From the NCBI GenBank assembly GCA_041653935.1, contig JBAZEO010000002.1, positions 248,001 through 312,000 on the forward strand: a stretch of DNA of 64,000 nucleotides, read 5' to 3'. Origin of the DNA: JAYEHL01 sp041653935. GTDB taxonomy: Bacteria > Chloroflexota > Dehalococcoidia > E44-bin15. Position 1 is the stretch's first letter; each line of letters begins with the position of its first letter. Positions 8,768-16,740 of this stretch are shown here, piece after piece. Both the position numbers and the translations under genes were made by a program. A model generated the notes under the pieces. That model was not told the origin of the DNA, did not search any database, and worked only from the letters and a program-made list of their open reading frames with translations.

Positions 8768-10408
8768 ATGGCAAAGAAGATGAAAATGATAAAAGGATTA
8801 CAGAAGACAGGCCTCAGCCTGATTTTTGTTGCGGTGATACTGCTGGTGCTGCTGCCGGCGATAATCCAGACAGCGCCGATTGCTGCTGCCGGTGGCACGA
8901 CCTCCGTGACCGTCACCAAATATGCTAGCGACGGCACAACCATTATTGCTGAGACTACCGTAACCTGGGAGTGGATGGAGGCCAACCTAGATATCAAGGG
9001 CGACGGCAGCACGCATTACTATTTTCAGGGCCCTACTTTCGACGACACCAGCTTCGCTACGCTGTGGGACCCCACTGAAACGGTAAACGTTGATTCAAGG
9101 GACTACGGTGCCGCCAAGGGAACCTCTGTCAAAGACCTGTGCGACCTCGTAGGCGGGGCCTCTGCGGGTGATACTATCAAAATCAAGGCTTCAGACAACT
9201 TTGCCAAGTGGTTCGACTACGAAGATGTTTACACCCCTGAGGCGCGGCAGGGCGAAATGGTGATAACCTGGTACACTACGGGCTCCACTGAAGGCGACAA
9301 TGGCTATGTGGGCGGCAGCGGCTACCCTAACGGCATGCGCCTTATCTTCTTCGCGGATACCAGCACCAATGGGGAAAAACACGTTTTCGGCCTCATGGAT
9401 ATGCACGATTGCCTGGCTGAGGCCAGATGGCATTACTACTATGACGGAAAATTCTGGCCGTCCTCCAGCGGGCTCTCTGTCAAAAATGTGCGCTATATAC
9501 AGATATTCACTGATGAACCTCCTCCCACATCTTCGCCTTCACCTACCCCTACTCCCACACCCACGCCAACACCATCCCCAACGCCTACTCCTACACCAAC
9601 GTCTGCGCCTACCCCTACGTCGACGTCGACATCGACGCCTACGCCCACATCTGCATCCGAATCGACGCCAACGCCGACTGCAACCCCAACTCCAACCCCC
9701 ACATCAACGGCTACATCAACTTCTACACCTGCGCCGACGACAAGCGAGAACGTAGAGTTGAAGATAGATATGTGGGATAACGGCGAGATGTCCGGCGACT
9801 GGGTCGTGAACAGCCTGGGAGTCCTGCAAAATAGTATCAGCATCTCCTCGCTTGACGGAGTTATGGCCATCAGTATAGCCAATGGAACAAAGGTTCTAGA
9901 CTCTACTCTCTTCCCGCTTACGCAAATATCGGTGGCGCCTGTAGAACCGCCATCCAACGTCCCGACCGGATATAACATCATCAGAAGCTTCAACTTCGAT
10001 CCGGACGGCGCACAGTTCGCCCCCGGCATAACAGTAACCGTCTCATTCGATGCATCCGATGCGGCTGACGGCGAGGCCCTGGTGCTCGGCTTCTACAACG
10101 AGGCCGATGACGAGTGGGAGTTCATCGAGGGCACTGACAACGGGGACGGCACTGCCACCTTCATCATCACCCACTTCAGCGTATATGCGCTGATGTATCA
10201 GGGGGATTCGTCCGGGGCAGTAGCCCCTGTGCAGGAAGACAAAGGAATTTCCTCCAATCAGCTAATTACAATAGTTGCTGTAGCTATACTTGTAACGGTG
10301 ATGGCCTCTCTGATCATTCTTCAAATAAGGAGACGCCGCCCGGCCCGGCAACCGGCGCGTAAAAGCCGGAAAACGGCTAATACAAATAGATCCGACCAAT
10401 GGGACTAA
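8768..10408 (+). CDS. Membrane-anchored SUOX-like protein with Pro/Thr linker
   Basis: An N-terminal signal/anchor (LSLIFVAVILLVLLPAI) precedes a SUOX-like domain, about 38-250, closely similar to the one at 3481 (MEANLDIKGDGSTHYYFQGP, GTSVKDLCDLVGG, DTIKIKASDNF, MDMHDCLAE, RWHYYYDG). A low-complexity linker of alternating Pro and Thr (about 254-325) leads to a second beta domain (about 328-480, ending in HFSVYALMY) and a C-terminal helix (LITIVAVAILVTVMASLIIL) with a basic cytoplasmic tail. The linker resembles cell-wall-spanning spacers in secreted bacterial proteins. The ribosome site is weak; an in-frame ATG at 8780 is an alternative. It lies 49 nt after the previous stop and 15 nt before the next gene. 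Function unknown. Confidence 0.75.
   Translation: MAKKMKMIKGLQKTGLSLIFVAVILLVLLPAIIQTAPIAAAGGTTSVTVTKYASDGTTIIAETTVTWEWMEANLDIKGDGSTHYYFQGPTFDDTSFATLWDPTETVNVDSRDYGAAKGTSVKDLCDLVGGASAGDTIKIKASDNFAKWFDYEDVYTPEARQGEMVITWYTTGSTEGDNGYVGGSGYPNGMRLIFFADTSTNGEKHVFGLMDMHDCLAEARWHYYYDGKFWPSSSGLSVKNVRYIQIFTDEPPPTSSPSPTPTPTPTPTPSPTPTPTPTSAPTPTSTSTSTPTPTSASESTPTPTATPTPTPTSTATSTSTPAPTTSENVELKIDMWDNGEMSGDWVVNSLGVLQNSISISSLDGVMAISIANGTKVLDSTLFPLTQISVAPVEPPSNVPTGYNIIRSFNFDPDGAQFAPGITVTVSFDASDAADGEALVLGFYNEADDEWEFIEGTDNGDGTATFIITHFSVYALMYQGDSSGAVAPVQEDKGISSNQLITIVAVAILVTVMASLIILQIRRRRPARQPARKSRKTANTNRSDQWD
9526..9740 (+). repeat. Low-complexity CCNACN tract coding the Pro/Thr linker
   Basis: About 210 nt of degenerate ACNCCN hexamers encode alternating Thr-Pro with some Ser and Ala. 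Codons vary, so it is held by protein selection or slippage rather than being a simple DNA repeat, and it is not a CRISPR. Confidence 0.8.
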
Positions 10409-10423
10409 CTATGGAGGGAAATA

Positions 10424-11296
10424 ATGAGAAAATGCCTGGCAATAACACTCATACTGGTCGCGCTCTGCCTTATGCTATGGCCGTCATGTCCGGCGCTGGC
10501 GGCCGACCCGACTACGGAGATACATGTGATCAAATACGCCGCGGACGGGACTACCGTGGTCGATGAAACAACCGTGGACTACCTGTGGATGGAGGCCAAC
10601 CTGCCGGTGCAGGGGGACGGCGTGACCCACTACTACCACCAGGGGCCCGTGTTCGACGAAACGATGGACAAGTGGGACCCTGATGAGACCACCAATTACA
10701 AGGAGGGGGACAAGGACAAGGGCGCGGTGCGCGGCACCGATATCAAGGATTTGTGCGACCTGGTGGGCGGTATGTCGGAAACCGATACCGTGGTTGTCAG
10801 CTCCCCCGACGGTTACTCCATAGAGTTTGCCTACGAGAATATTTATCAGCCTCAGGATCGGCAGGGACCTATTGTCCTGTGCTGGTACAGCGTGGAGGAC
10901 GGCATCCTGGGCCAGAATCAGGAGAGCGGCTACCCTCCCCGCTTCTTTGAGGCCATGCAGATTGTATTCATGCCGAAGACGACCAATAGTGAAGGTCTCT
11001 ATGTCTTCGGCAACTGGGACATGCACGAGTGTTTGCCAGAGATGTCGGTGCATTTCTACAGCGACGGCAGCCAGCTCTACCCGTCAACCAACGGCCTGTC
11101 CGCCAAATGGGTGGACCAGATAGTTATTTATCCCGAGGACGCCCCCGACGATGCCAAAAAACGAACGGTAGAAAAAATATCGGCGACGTCAAGCGGTGGA
11201 TCAAACTCGCTTCCTTTGATTATCGGAGTCAGCGCCGCCGCAGCAATTATAGTGCTCCTCGCAGTCGTGTTAGTAACAAGGAGGAAGAGAAGTTGA
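10424..11296 (+). CDS. Membrane-anchored SUOX-like protein, single domain
   Basis: ATG is preceded by GGAGGGAAATA. The signal peptide is about 1-26 (ends CPALAAD). One SUOX-like domain (about 30-235) has MEANLPVQGDGVTHYYHQG, GTDIKDLCDLVGG, SSPDGYSIEFAYENIY, WDMHECLPE and GLSAKWVDQIVIY. A short Ser-rich linker, one membrane helix (LPLIIGVSAAAAIIVLLAVVLV) and a TRRKRS stop-transfer tail follow. It is a minimal version of the protein at 8768. Its last 4 nt overlap the start of the next gene, so the two are translationally coupled. The role is unknown; the fold similarity to molybdopterin-binding domains and the following oxyanion transporter suggest Mo/W-related work outside the cell. Confidence 0.78.
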   Translation: MRKCLAITLILVALCLMLWPSCPALAADPTTEIHVIKYAADGTTVVDETTVDYLWMEANLPVQGDGVTHYYHQGPVFDETMDKWDPDETTNYKEGDKDKGAVRGTDIKDLCDLVGGMSETDTVVVSSPDGYSIEFAYENIYQPQDRQGPIVLCWYSVEDGILGQNQESGYPPRFFEAMQIVFMPKTTNSEGLYVFGNWDMHECLPEMSVHFYSDGSQLYPSTNGLSAKWVDQIVIYPEDAPDDAKKRTVEKISATSSGGSNSLPLIIGVSAAAAIIVLLAVVLVTRRKRS

Positions 11297-11871
11297 AATT
11301 TAAAATTTACGCACATCGATTTACACTATCAGCTTTTGTCATCGCTCTGCTGGTAGCTTCTGCATTCGCCATTGGCTGCGGAGGAAGCAGCGACTCCGCA
11401 TATAAGGACATAGACTGGCAGCTTACAATCATTGGCGACGAGGAGATAGTTCTGGAATTCCAGGAACTGCTGGATATGGACGCTTGCTCCGGCACCAGCG
11501 GCTTCTTCACAACGGTCGGCATCGTCAACGGCCCGTTCGATATCAAGGGCGTGACCCTGCTCGACCTGTGCGACCTGGCGGGCGGGGTTGAAACAACGGA
11601 GTTCGTGCGCATCTCGGCAGTCGATCATTACTCCATGGTTTTTAGTTATAACCAGTTGCACGGCGAGTTCATAACCTACAACACCAGCCTGCGTGAAGTC
11701 GAAAACGACGGCCTTACTGTGGCAATTATTTACGAGCAGGACGGAGCGCCGCTCACCGAGGACTGCGGTCGCCCGTTGCGCGTCGCCCTCATCGGCGATA
11801 ACGTGCTGACAGAGGGCATGTACTGGGTCAAGTGGATCAATAAGATCGAGGTTTTGAACTTCGATGAATAA
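11293..11871 (+). CDS. SUOX-fold lipoprotein, 192 aa
   Basis: The start is TTG at 11293, overlapping the previous TGA (TTGA) and preceded by AAGGAGG at 11278-11284. Longer upstream reading frame belongs to the previous gene and is not used. A lipoprotein signal (about 1-29) ends in AIGC followed by GGSSDS. The remainder is one SUOX-like domain: DMDACSGTSGF, where a cysteine sits at a position like that of the molybdopterin-ligating cysteine of the family; VTLLDLCDLAGG; VDHYSMVFSYNQL; GAPLTEDCGRPLRVAL; and WVKWINKIEVL. Of the SUOX-like domains in this cluster, it looks closest to the catalytic family. It lies 6 nt before the transporter substrate-binding gene, so a direct partnership is plausible. 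Confidence 0.78.
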   Translation: MKFKIYAHRFTLSAFVIALLVASAFAIGCGGSSDSAYKDIDWQLTIIGDEEIVLEFQELLDMDACSGTSGFFTTVGIVNGPFDIKGVTLLDLCDLAGGVETTEFVRISAVDHYSMVFSYNQLHGEFITYNTSLREVENDGLTVAIIYEQDGAPLTEDCGRPLRVALIGDNVLTEGMYWVKWINKIEVLNFDE

Positions 11872-11877
11872 CAGGAT

Positions 11878-12948
11878 ATGCATCGAGTGACTGGAAGACG
11901 GATATTAATAACAGTTGCCCTAACATTGCTGTTTATACCGTTGCTGAATACAGGCTGCGGCAATGCAAAAACGCCGATGCCGGTTATAGTAGCCGGCAGT
12001 TTCATGGTGCCCATAGAGGAACTGGAAGCTGAGTTCGAGAATCTGCATCCTGATATAGATGTACAGGTTGAGGGACACGGCAGCATTCAGGTCATCAGGC
12101 AGGTGACGGAACTGGACAAAGAGGCCGATGTACTGATAGTGGCCGATCATTCGCTGATACCCATGATGATGTACAACACTACTATCGCCGGCGGCGATGA
12201 GCCCTACGCCGACTGGTACCTGTCCTTCGCCACTAATTCTCTAGGCTTGGCCTATACCGATACGAGCGTATACAGCGGCGAGATAAATCAGAGCAACTGG
12301 TACGAGATACTGGCGCGCTCCGATGTTATCACAGGCATCTCGGACGCGCGCGTAGATTCATGCGGATACCGCGCCTTTATGACCTGCCAGCTTGCGGAGA
12401 GCTATTACAACAATTCCTCGATATTCGAAAGCTTGTTTTCGGAAATGTTCACATGGCCTGTGACCGTATCCTTTGAAGACGGCGTGGATGTAATAAAGGT
12501 GCCGGAGATATTACAGCCGGACAGCAAACGGCTGGCGCTTAGGGGCAACAGTGTATACCTGCTCTTCCTGCTCGATTCCGGAGATATCGACTACGCGTTC
12601 GAGTACCGCAGCGTAGCCGAGCAGCATGGCTACAACTTCCTGGAATTGCCTGTGGATATAGACCTCAGCTCGGAGGACTACGCCGAATTATACAGCAACG
12701 TCGCGGTTAAAATGGACTTTCAGCGTTTCGGTTCCGTTCAGCCGGAGTTCACCGGCGAGCCGATAATATATGGACTCACTATACCGAACAATGCCCCGCA
12801 CTCCGATATCGCGGCGGAGTTCGTCAGTTTCCTGATTTCGACGCAAGGCCAGGCAATCCTCGCAGAAAACGACCATCCTTCAATTTCGCCAGTGCGGACA
12901 GATAACATGGACACGCTGCCGGATGATATAAAAGACCTGTTGCAGTAA
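11878..12948 (+). CDS. wtpA: Tungstate/molybdate ABC transporter substrate-binding lipoprotein (WtpA/ModA-like)
   Basis: An N-terminal lipoprotein signal ends at NTGC (about residues 21-24). The body is a periplasmic-binding-protein fold with the WtpA/ModA pattern: VIVAGSFMVPIEELEAEFE near the N-terminus, VEGHGSIQVIRQVTEL, DVLIVADHSLIPMMM, FATNSLGLAYTD, and a C-terminal AAEFVSFLISTQGQAILAEN. Family members bind tungstate or molybdate outside the membrane and deliver it to the permease. The length, 356 aa, is normal for WtpA. It is followed at 11 nt by the permease and then the ATPase, a complete transporter. Whether it prefers W or Mo cannot be read from the sequence. Confidence 0.88.
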   Translation: MHRVTGRRILITVALTLLFIPLLNTGCGNAKTPMPVIVAGSFMVPIEELEAEFENLHPDIDVQVEGHGSIQVIRQVTELDKEADVLIVADHSLIPMMMYNTTIAGGDEPYADWYLSFATNSLGLAYTDTSVYSGEINQSNWYEILARSDVITGISDARVDSCGYRAFMTCQLAESYYNNSSIFESLFSEMFTWPVTVSFEDGVDVIKVPEILQPDSKRLALRGNSVYLLFLLDSGDIDYAFEYRSVAEQHGYNFLELPVDIDLSSEDYAELYSNVAVKMDFQRFGSVQPEFTGEPIIYGLTIPNNAPHSDIAAEFVSFLISTQGQAILAENDHPSISPVRTDNMDTLPDDIKDLLQ

Positions 12949-12959
12949 CAAGAAACGCA

Positions 12960-13763
12960 ATGCTGAAAAAGAGCTTTCAATACTTGCACCAGCGGAGATT
13001 GACCATCACCTTCTTACTCATAGGCATGGTCATCATCCTGTTTATCTTCATCCCACTGGGCAAAATGATTTTTTCAACCAGCCCGTCTACATTATGGGAG
13101 ACGTTTCTTGATCAAGAGGTGAGAGGAGCAATATGGCTCAGTATTTATACCGCTTTGATAGCCACGGCTTTCGGGCTCTTCTTCGGCGTACCGCTGGCCT
13201 ATTACCTTGCCAGACATAATTTCCCGGGCAAGCATCTGGTTGAGTCCCTCATAGATGTTCCGATAGTAGTCCCGCACATTGCCGCCGGCATCGCCCTGCT
13301 CTTCGTCTTCGGCAAGAACTATTTCGGCGGAAAGTTCTTCGGCGCTATTGGAGTCGATTTCAGAGACGCCGTACCGGGCATCATCGTCGCCATGATCTTC
13401 GTTAGCGTTCCTTTTCTAATTAACTCCGCCAGGCAGGGCTTCGAAGATGTTGACGAAAGGCTGGAAAAAGTAGCGCGCACGCTCGGAGCCTCGCCCTGGC
13501 AGACCTTCTTCAAGGTTTCTCTGCCACTGGCCAGGAGAAGCATCTTCGGCGGCACTGTAATGATGTGGGCTAGGAGTATCAGCGAATTCGGCGCCGTGCT
13601 CGTCCTCACATCGCACCCATCGATAGCGCCGATCTTGGTTTACGAACGATTGGAAGCGCACGGTCTGGAATACGCTCTGCCTGTAGCCTCGCTGCTGATA
13701 ATCATCACCCTCGCGATCTTCGTCGCCCTGAGATATTTCGCGTACAGGAGCAAGAAGCCATGA
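12960..13763 (+). CDS. wtpB: Tungstate/molybdate ABC transporter permease
   Basis: This 267-aa protein has about six hydrophobic helices and the EAA-type loop contacting the ATPase (ERLEKVARTLGASPWQTFFK, about residues 161-180). The order of gene products and the sequence match ModB/WtpB/CysT-type permeases, which form the homodimeric channel. Its stop overlaps the ATPase start by 4 nt (ATGA). Confidence 0.88.
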   Translation: MLKKSFQYLHQRRLTITFLLIGMVIILFIFIPLGKMIFSTSPSTLWETFLDQEVRGAIWLSIYTALIATAFGLFFGVPLAYYLARHNFPGKHLVESLIDVPIVVPHIAAGIALLFVFGKNYFGGKFFGAIGVDFRDAVPGIIVAMIFVSVPFLINSARQGFEDVDERLEKVARTLGASPWQTFFKVSLPLARRSIFGGTVMMWARSISEFGAVLVLTSHPSIAPILVYERLEAHGLEYALPVASLLIIITLAIFVALRYFAYRSKKP

Positions 13764-14800
13764 TCAGGATGGAGAACCTGACCGTGAATCTGAAGCAGTT
13801 CACACTCTCCGGAATAAACCTGGAGGTGCGGAGGGGTGACTATTTCATTATTCTCGGACCTACGGGCGCAGGTAAGACACTGCTTCTGGAGACAATCGCC
13901 GGGCTGCGCCGGAGCGACGCCGGTTCCATATTTATTAACGATGTCAACGTCACCTATATGGAACCTGAGAGGAGAAAAGTCGGCTTCGTATATCAGGACT
14001 ATGCCCTGTTCCCGCACCTTTCGGTCAAAAACAATATCATATTCGGACTGAAATGCCGCAGGGTGCCCAAGAACAATATCACGGAGAGGACCAAATATCT
14101 AGCCGACTTGTTGAATATAGACCAACTGCTGGAGCGCAGGCCGGAAACCCTGAGCGGCGGCGAGAAACAGAAGGTATCGCTGGCCCGCGCCCTGAGCACA
14201 GACCCAGAGGTTGTACTACTCGACGAGCCGATAAGTGCTCTTGACCCGCAGCAGAGGGAGAGCGTTCAAAACGATCTGAAGGATATTTGTAAAAAGCTCA
14301 ATCGAACGTTCATACATGTAACGCACAACTTTGAGGAAGCCATAGCCCTAGGCGATAGAATAGCCGTGCTGTCAGGAGGCCAATTGGTACAGTCAGGCAC
14401 GCCGGAGGAAATATTCCGCCATCCCAACTCCGAGTTCGTGGCCCGCTTCGCCATGACACGCAACATCTTCGCCGGATTAGTTACCGACGACAACGGAGTC
14501 ATATTTACCATCGATAACAATAAACTAGAAGTTGTGACTGATTTGCGCGGACAGCTTCACGCATCCGTTCGCCCAGAGGACATACTCATCTCAAAAGACG
14601 TGCTTATATCCAGCGCCCGCAACAGCATCAAGGGGAAGATCACACACGTGGACGACAGGGGGGCGACCCTGTATATTACGGTCGCCACTCCGATACCATT
14701 CGTCTGCCTGGTAACACGCCGCTCATACGAAGAACTGGGGCTGTCCGAAGGTAGTAAGGCCTACATCACATTCAAAGCCTCGGCAGTACATGTTTTTTAA
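13760..14800 (+). CDS. wtpC: Tungstate/molybdate ABC transporter ATPase with TOBE domain
   Basis: Nucleotide-binding motifs are complete: Walker A GPTGAGKT (33-40), Q-loop VYQDYALFPH, signature LSGGEKQK, Walker B VVLLDEP and the switch His in HVTHNFEEA. The C-terminal ~110 residues form a TOBE-like region (RPEDILISKD) typical of oxyanion and other importers, where it can sense internal substrate. It is coupled to the permease by an ATGA overlap and ends the first transporter operon. No clear terminator follows; a separate promoter starts about 45 nt downstream. Confidence 0.9.
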   Translation: MIRMENLTVNLKQFTLSGINLEVRRGDYFIILGPTGAGKTLLLETIAGLRRSDAGSIFINDVNVTYMEPERRKVGFVYQDYALFPHLSVKNNIIFGLKCRRVPKNNITERTKYLADLLNIDQLLERRPETLSGGEKQKVSLARALSTDPEVVLLDEPISALDPQQRESVQNDLKDICKKLNRTFIHVTHNFEEAIALGDRIAVLSGGQLVQSGTPEEIFRHPNSEFVARFAMTRNIFAGLVTDDNGVIFTIDNNKLEVVTDLRGQLHASVRPEDILISKDVLISSARNSIKGKITHVDDRGATLYITVATPIPFVCLVTRRSYEELGLSEGSKAYITFKASAVHVF

Positions 14801-14845
14801 GTTCCACACATCTGATTTATGCGGCTGTTTACAATTCATAGAAGT

Positions 14846-14875
14846 TTGACACTAATTTTACATACATGTTAAAAT
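14846..14875 (+). promoter_or_regulatory. Sigma-70-type promoter for the tup leader
   Basis: TTGACA (14846-14851) and TAAAAT (14870-14875) are separated by 18 nt. Transcription would start near 14882, giving a leader of about 220 nt before the transporter gene at 15104. Confidence 0.7.
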
Positions 14876-14884
14876 CGCTTCAGC

Positions 14885-15016
14885 TTGTTTCAGTAAGCTC
14901 TCTGAGCTGCTGGCCTAAATCCCTAGATCAAAGGGACATGGCCTTCAGCCGGCAGGCGTGAGCCTCGAGGGTGCGAAGGGAAACCTCCACACCTCCCATT
15001 TCGGAAAGGAGGGTAC
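14885..15016 (+). ncRNA. Structured leader, possible Moco/Tuco-type riboswitch
   Basis: The GC-rich leader can form several hairpins: a GGCC...GGCC outer pairing around TCCCT/AGGGA (14912-14943), a short GGC-GTGA-GCC hairpin (14955-14964), and a final CCTCC (14992-14996) / GGAGG (15008-15012) stem whose 3' arm is also a ribosome site. It lies between a good promoter and a tungstate transporter gene. That position is typical of molybdenum- or tungsten-cofactor riboswitches. The assignment rests on context and hairpins; I could not align it to a covariance model, so it may be another kind of leader. Confidence 0.5.
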
Positions 15017-15019
15017 ATC

Positions 15020-15046
15020 ATGAATAAGTTGCTGCATCCAACGTAA
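15020..15046 (+). CDS. Leader peptide MNKLLHPT
   Basis: An 8-codon reading frame starts at ATG 15020 with AAAGGAGG 7 nt upstream, and its TAA is followed directly by ATG at 15047. Its ribosome site is the 3' arm of the last leader hairpin, so translation could be switched by the RNA fold. It may be a regulatory leader peptide or a chance frame. Confidence 0.4.
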   Translation: MNKLLHPT

Positions 15047-15103
15047 ATGCGTTCCCATGTTTCACGTTACCCTAACACATTTTTACAAGAAGGAGAATTA
15101 ACA

Positions 15104-16006
15104 GTGAAAAAGTTTGCTATATATATACTAACCATCGCTATGGTTTTAAGCATAGCATGCACCAGCTTTGCCTGCTCCAGTGAAACTGAAACAGCCCCGA
15201 CTCCAACCGCGACTCCAGGCGGAAACGTACTACCGAAGGAGTCCAGGGTGCAATTAGCCACAACCACCAGTCTTTATGACACAGGCTTGTGGAGCCTCCT
15301 CGAGCCGATGTATGAAGAAGAATACGGCGTGGAGCTGGATATCCTCTATGCCGGCAGCGGCATAGCATTTGAGTACGGCAGAAACTGCGATATCGATGTC
15401 CTGACAATACATTCCCCGGCTGATGAAGCGACATTCATAGCCGATGGCTACGGTGTAGAAAGAATTCCGTTCGCGTACAACCATTTCGTTATCGTAGGAC
15501 CTGCGGATGACCCCGCCGGCATTGCGGGCATGAGCCCCGAGGAAGCCTTCGCCACCCTGGCCGAGCAGCAGAGCTCGCCCTTCATCTCCCGCGGCGATAA
15601 CTCCGGCACACATTCAAAGGAGAAGGCCATCTGGGCCGCCGCCGGATACAACTACAGCGATATAACAAGCTCCGGCGCCTGGTATGTCAGCGCAGGCAAG
15701 GGCATGGCCCCGACGCTGCTGCATGCCGGCGAAGTAGGGGGTTACACGCTGAGCGATATCGGCACATTCCTGGCAAACCAGGGCGATCTTGTATCGCTGG
15801 TCGATAGCGGCAGCATCATGCTCAACGTCTACTCCGTTATCGAAATTAGTCCCACCGCATGCACCAACACAGATGCTGCACATGCAGCCAACATGGTAGA
15901 GTTTCTCACCTCGGACGAGGTCCAAGACCTTATCGACAACTATGGAGCGGCCCAGTACGGACAGAGCCTGTTCAGCGCATGTTTCGGCAACGAGCCGACC
16001 GAGTAA
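15104..16006 (+). CDS. tupA: Tungstate-binding protein TupA
   Basis: The start is GTG at 15104, with AAGGAG at 15090-15095. An in-frame ATG at 15047 would add 19 residues that are not signal-peptide-like, although it abuts the leader-peptide stop. After the N-terminal signal (about 1-24, cysteines at about 19 and 24 could be lipidated) come the TupA hallmarks: LATTTSLYDTGLWSLLEP, SRGDNSGTHSKE, the MAPTLLHA segment and the GGYTLSDIGTF segment. TupA binds tungstate with very high affinity in characterised systems. The permease gene follows at 23 nt and an ATPase gene overlaps it, giving a full TupABC system distinct from the Wtp-like one just upstream. Confidence 0.9.
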   Translation: MKKFAIYILTIAMVLSIACTSFACSSETETAPTPTATPGGNVLPKESRVQLATTTSLYDTGLWSLLEPMYEEEYGVELDILYAGSGIAFEYGRNCDIDVLTIHSPADEATFIADGYGVERIPFAYNHFVIVGPADDPAGIAGMSPEEAFATLAEQQSSPFISRGDNSGTHSKEKAIWAAAGYNYSDITSSGAWYVSAGKGMAPTLLHAGEVGGYTLSDIGTFLANQGDLVSLVDSGSIMLNVYSVIEISPTACTNTDAAHAANMVEFLTSDEVQDLIDNYGAAQYGQSLFSACFGNEPTE

Positions 16007-16029
16007 GTAAACTAAAGGATTAATACCGA

Positions 16030-16740
16030 TTGAGTGATCTCTGGAATGCATTTGAAGAGGCGATACACCTCATAGTATCACTTGATCCTGATGTAATGGG
16101 TATAGCCTGGAGGTCGCTGTGGATAGCAGCGACCTCCACTGCTATATGCGTGGTGATATGCCTGCCGCTGGGCAGCCTGATAAACTTCAACAAGTTCCGC
16201 GGCAAACATCTGCTGCTGAGCCTGCTGCAGACTCTATTCAGTATGCCCACGGTCACCGTGGGTCTTTTTGTATATGTAATGGTCTCGCATTCCGGGCCGC
16301 TGGGTATGCTGGACCTGGTCTTTACCCCGGAGGCTATGGTCATCGGCCAGACGCTGCTGATAATCCCCATGATGCTTGGGCTAGTAATCTCTGCATTCAG
16401 CGGCGTGGATAAGGCCATAATGGAAACCGCCACGTCGCTGGGCGCTAACCGGTCACAGGCATATATAATCAACATCAAAGAAGCTAAATTCCCCATGATG
16501 ACGGCAGTCGCGATGGCTTTTGGACGCGCCATATCCGAGGTAGGCGCATCGATGATAATCGGCGGCAATATCAAAGGCTTCACAATGACCCTCACCACCG
16601 GAATCAGCCAATACGTATCAATGGGCATGATCGAAAAGGCTTTCGCCCTTGGCATAATACTTATCTTTATGGCGCTGTTGATAAATATAGCCATCTATTT
16701 ATTGCAGAAACAAAGGAACTACGTATGGTTCCCATCATAG
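16030..16740 (+). CDS. tupB: Tungstate ABC transporter permease TupB
   Basis: The start is TTG; no better in-frame codon is near, and AAAGGA lies about 10 nt upstream. The 236-aa protein is hydrophobic with about five helices. The EAA-like loop DKAIMETATSLGANRSQ and the stretch GRAISEVGASMIIGGNI are typical of TupB-type permeases. Its last 16 nt overlap the start of the ATPase gene. Confidence 0.88.
   Translation: MSDLWNAFEEAIHLIVSLDPDVMGIAWRSLWIAATSTAICVVICLPLGSLINFNKFRGKHLLLSLLQTLFSMPTVTVGLFVYVMVSHSGPLGMLDLVFTPEAMVIGQTLLIIPMMLGLVISAFSGVDKAIMETATSLGANRSQAYIINIKEAKFPMMTAVAMAFGRAISEVGASMIIGGNIKGFTMTLTTGISQYVSMGMIEKAFALGIILIFMALLINIAIYLLQKQRNYVWFPS

Noticed and set aside
9526..9740. Repeated ACNCCN tract considered as a CRISPR or tandem DNA repeat
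   Set aside because: It is in frame and codes for a Pro/Thr linker; there are no fixed repeat and spacer lengths.
11029..11292. Upstream extension of the SUOX-fold lipoprotein to 11029
   Set aside because: The extra 88 residues overlap the previous gene in another frame, and a TTG with AAGGAGG at 11293 starts a proper lipoprotein signal.
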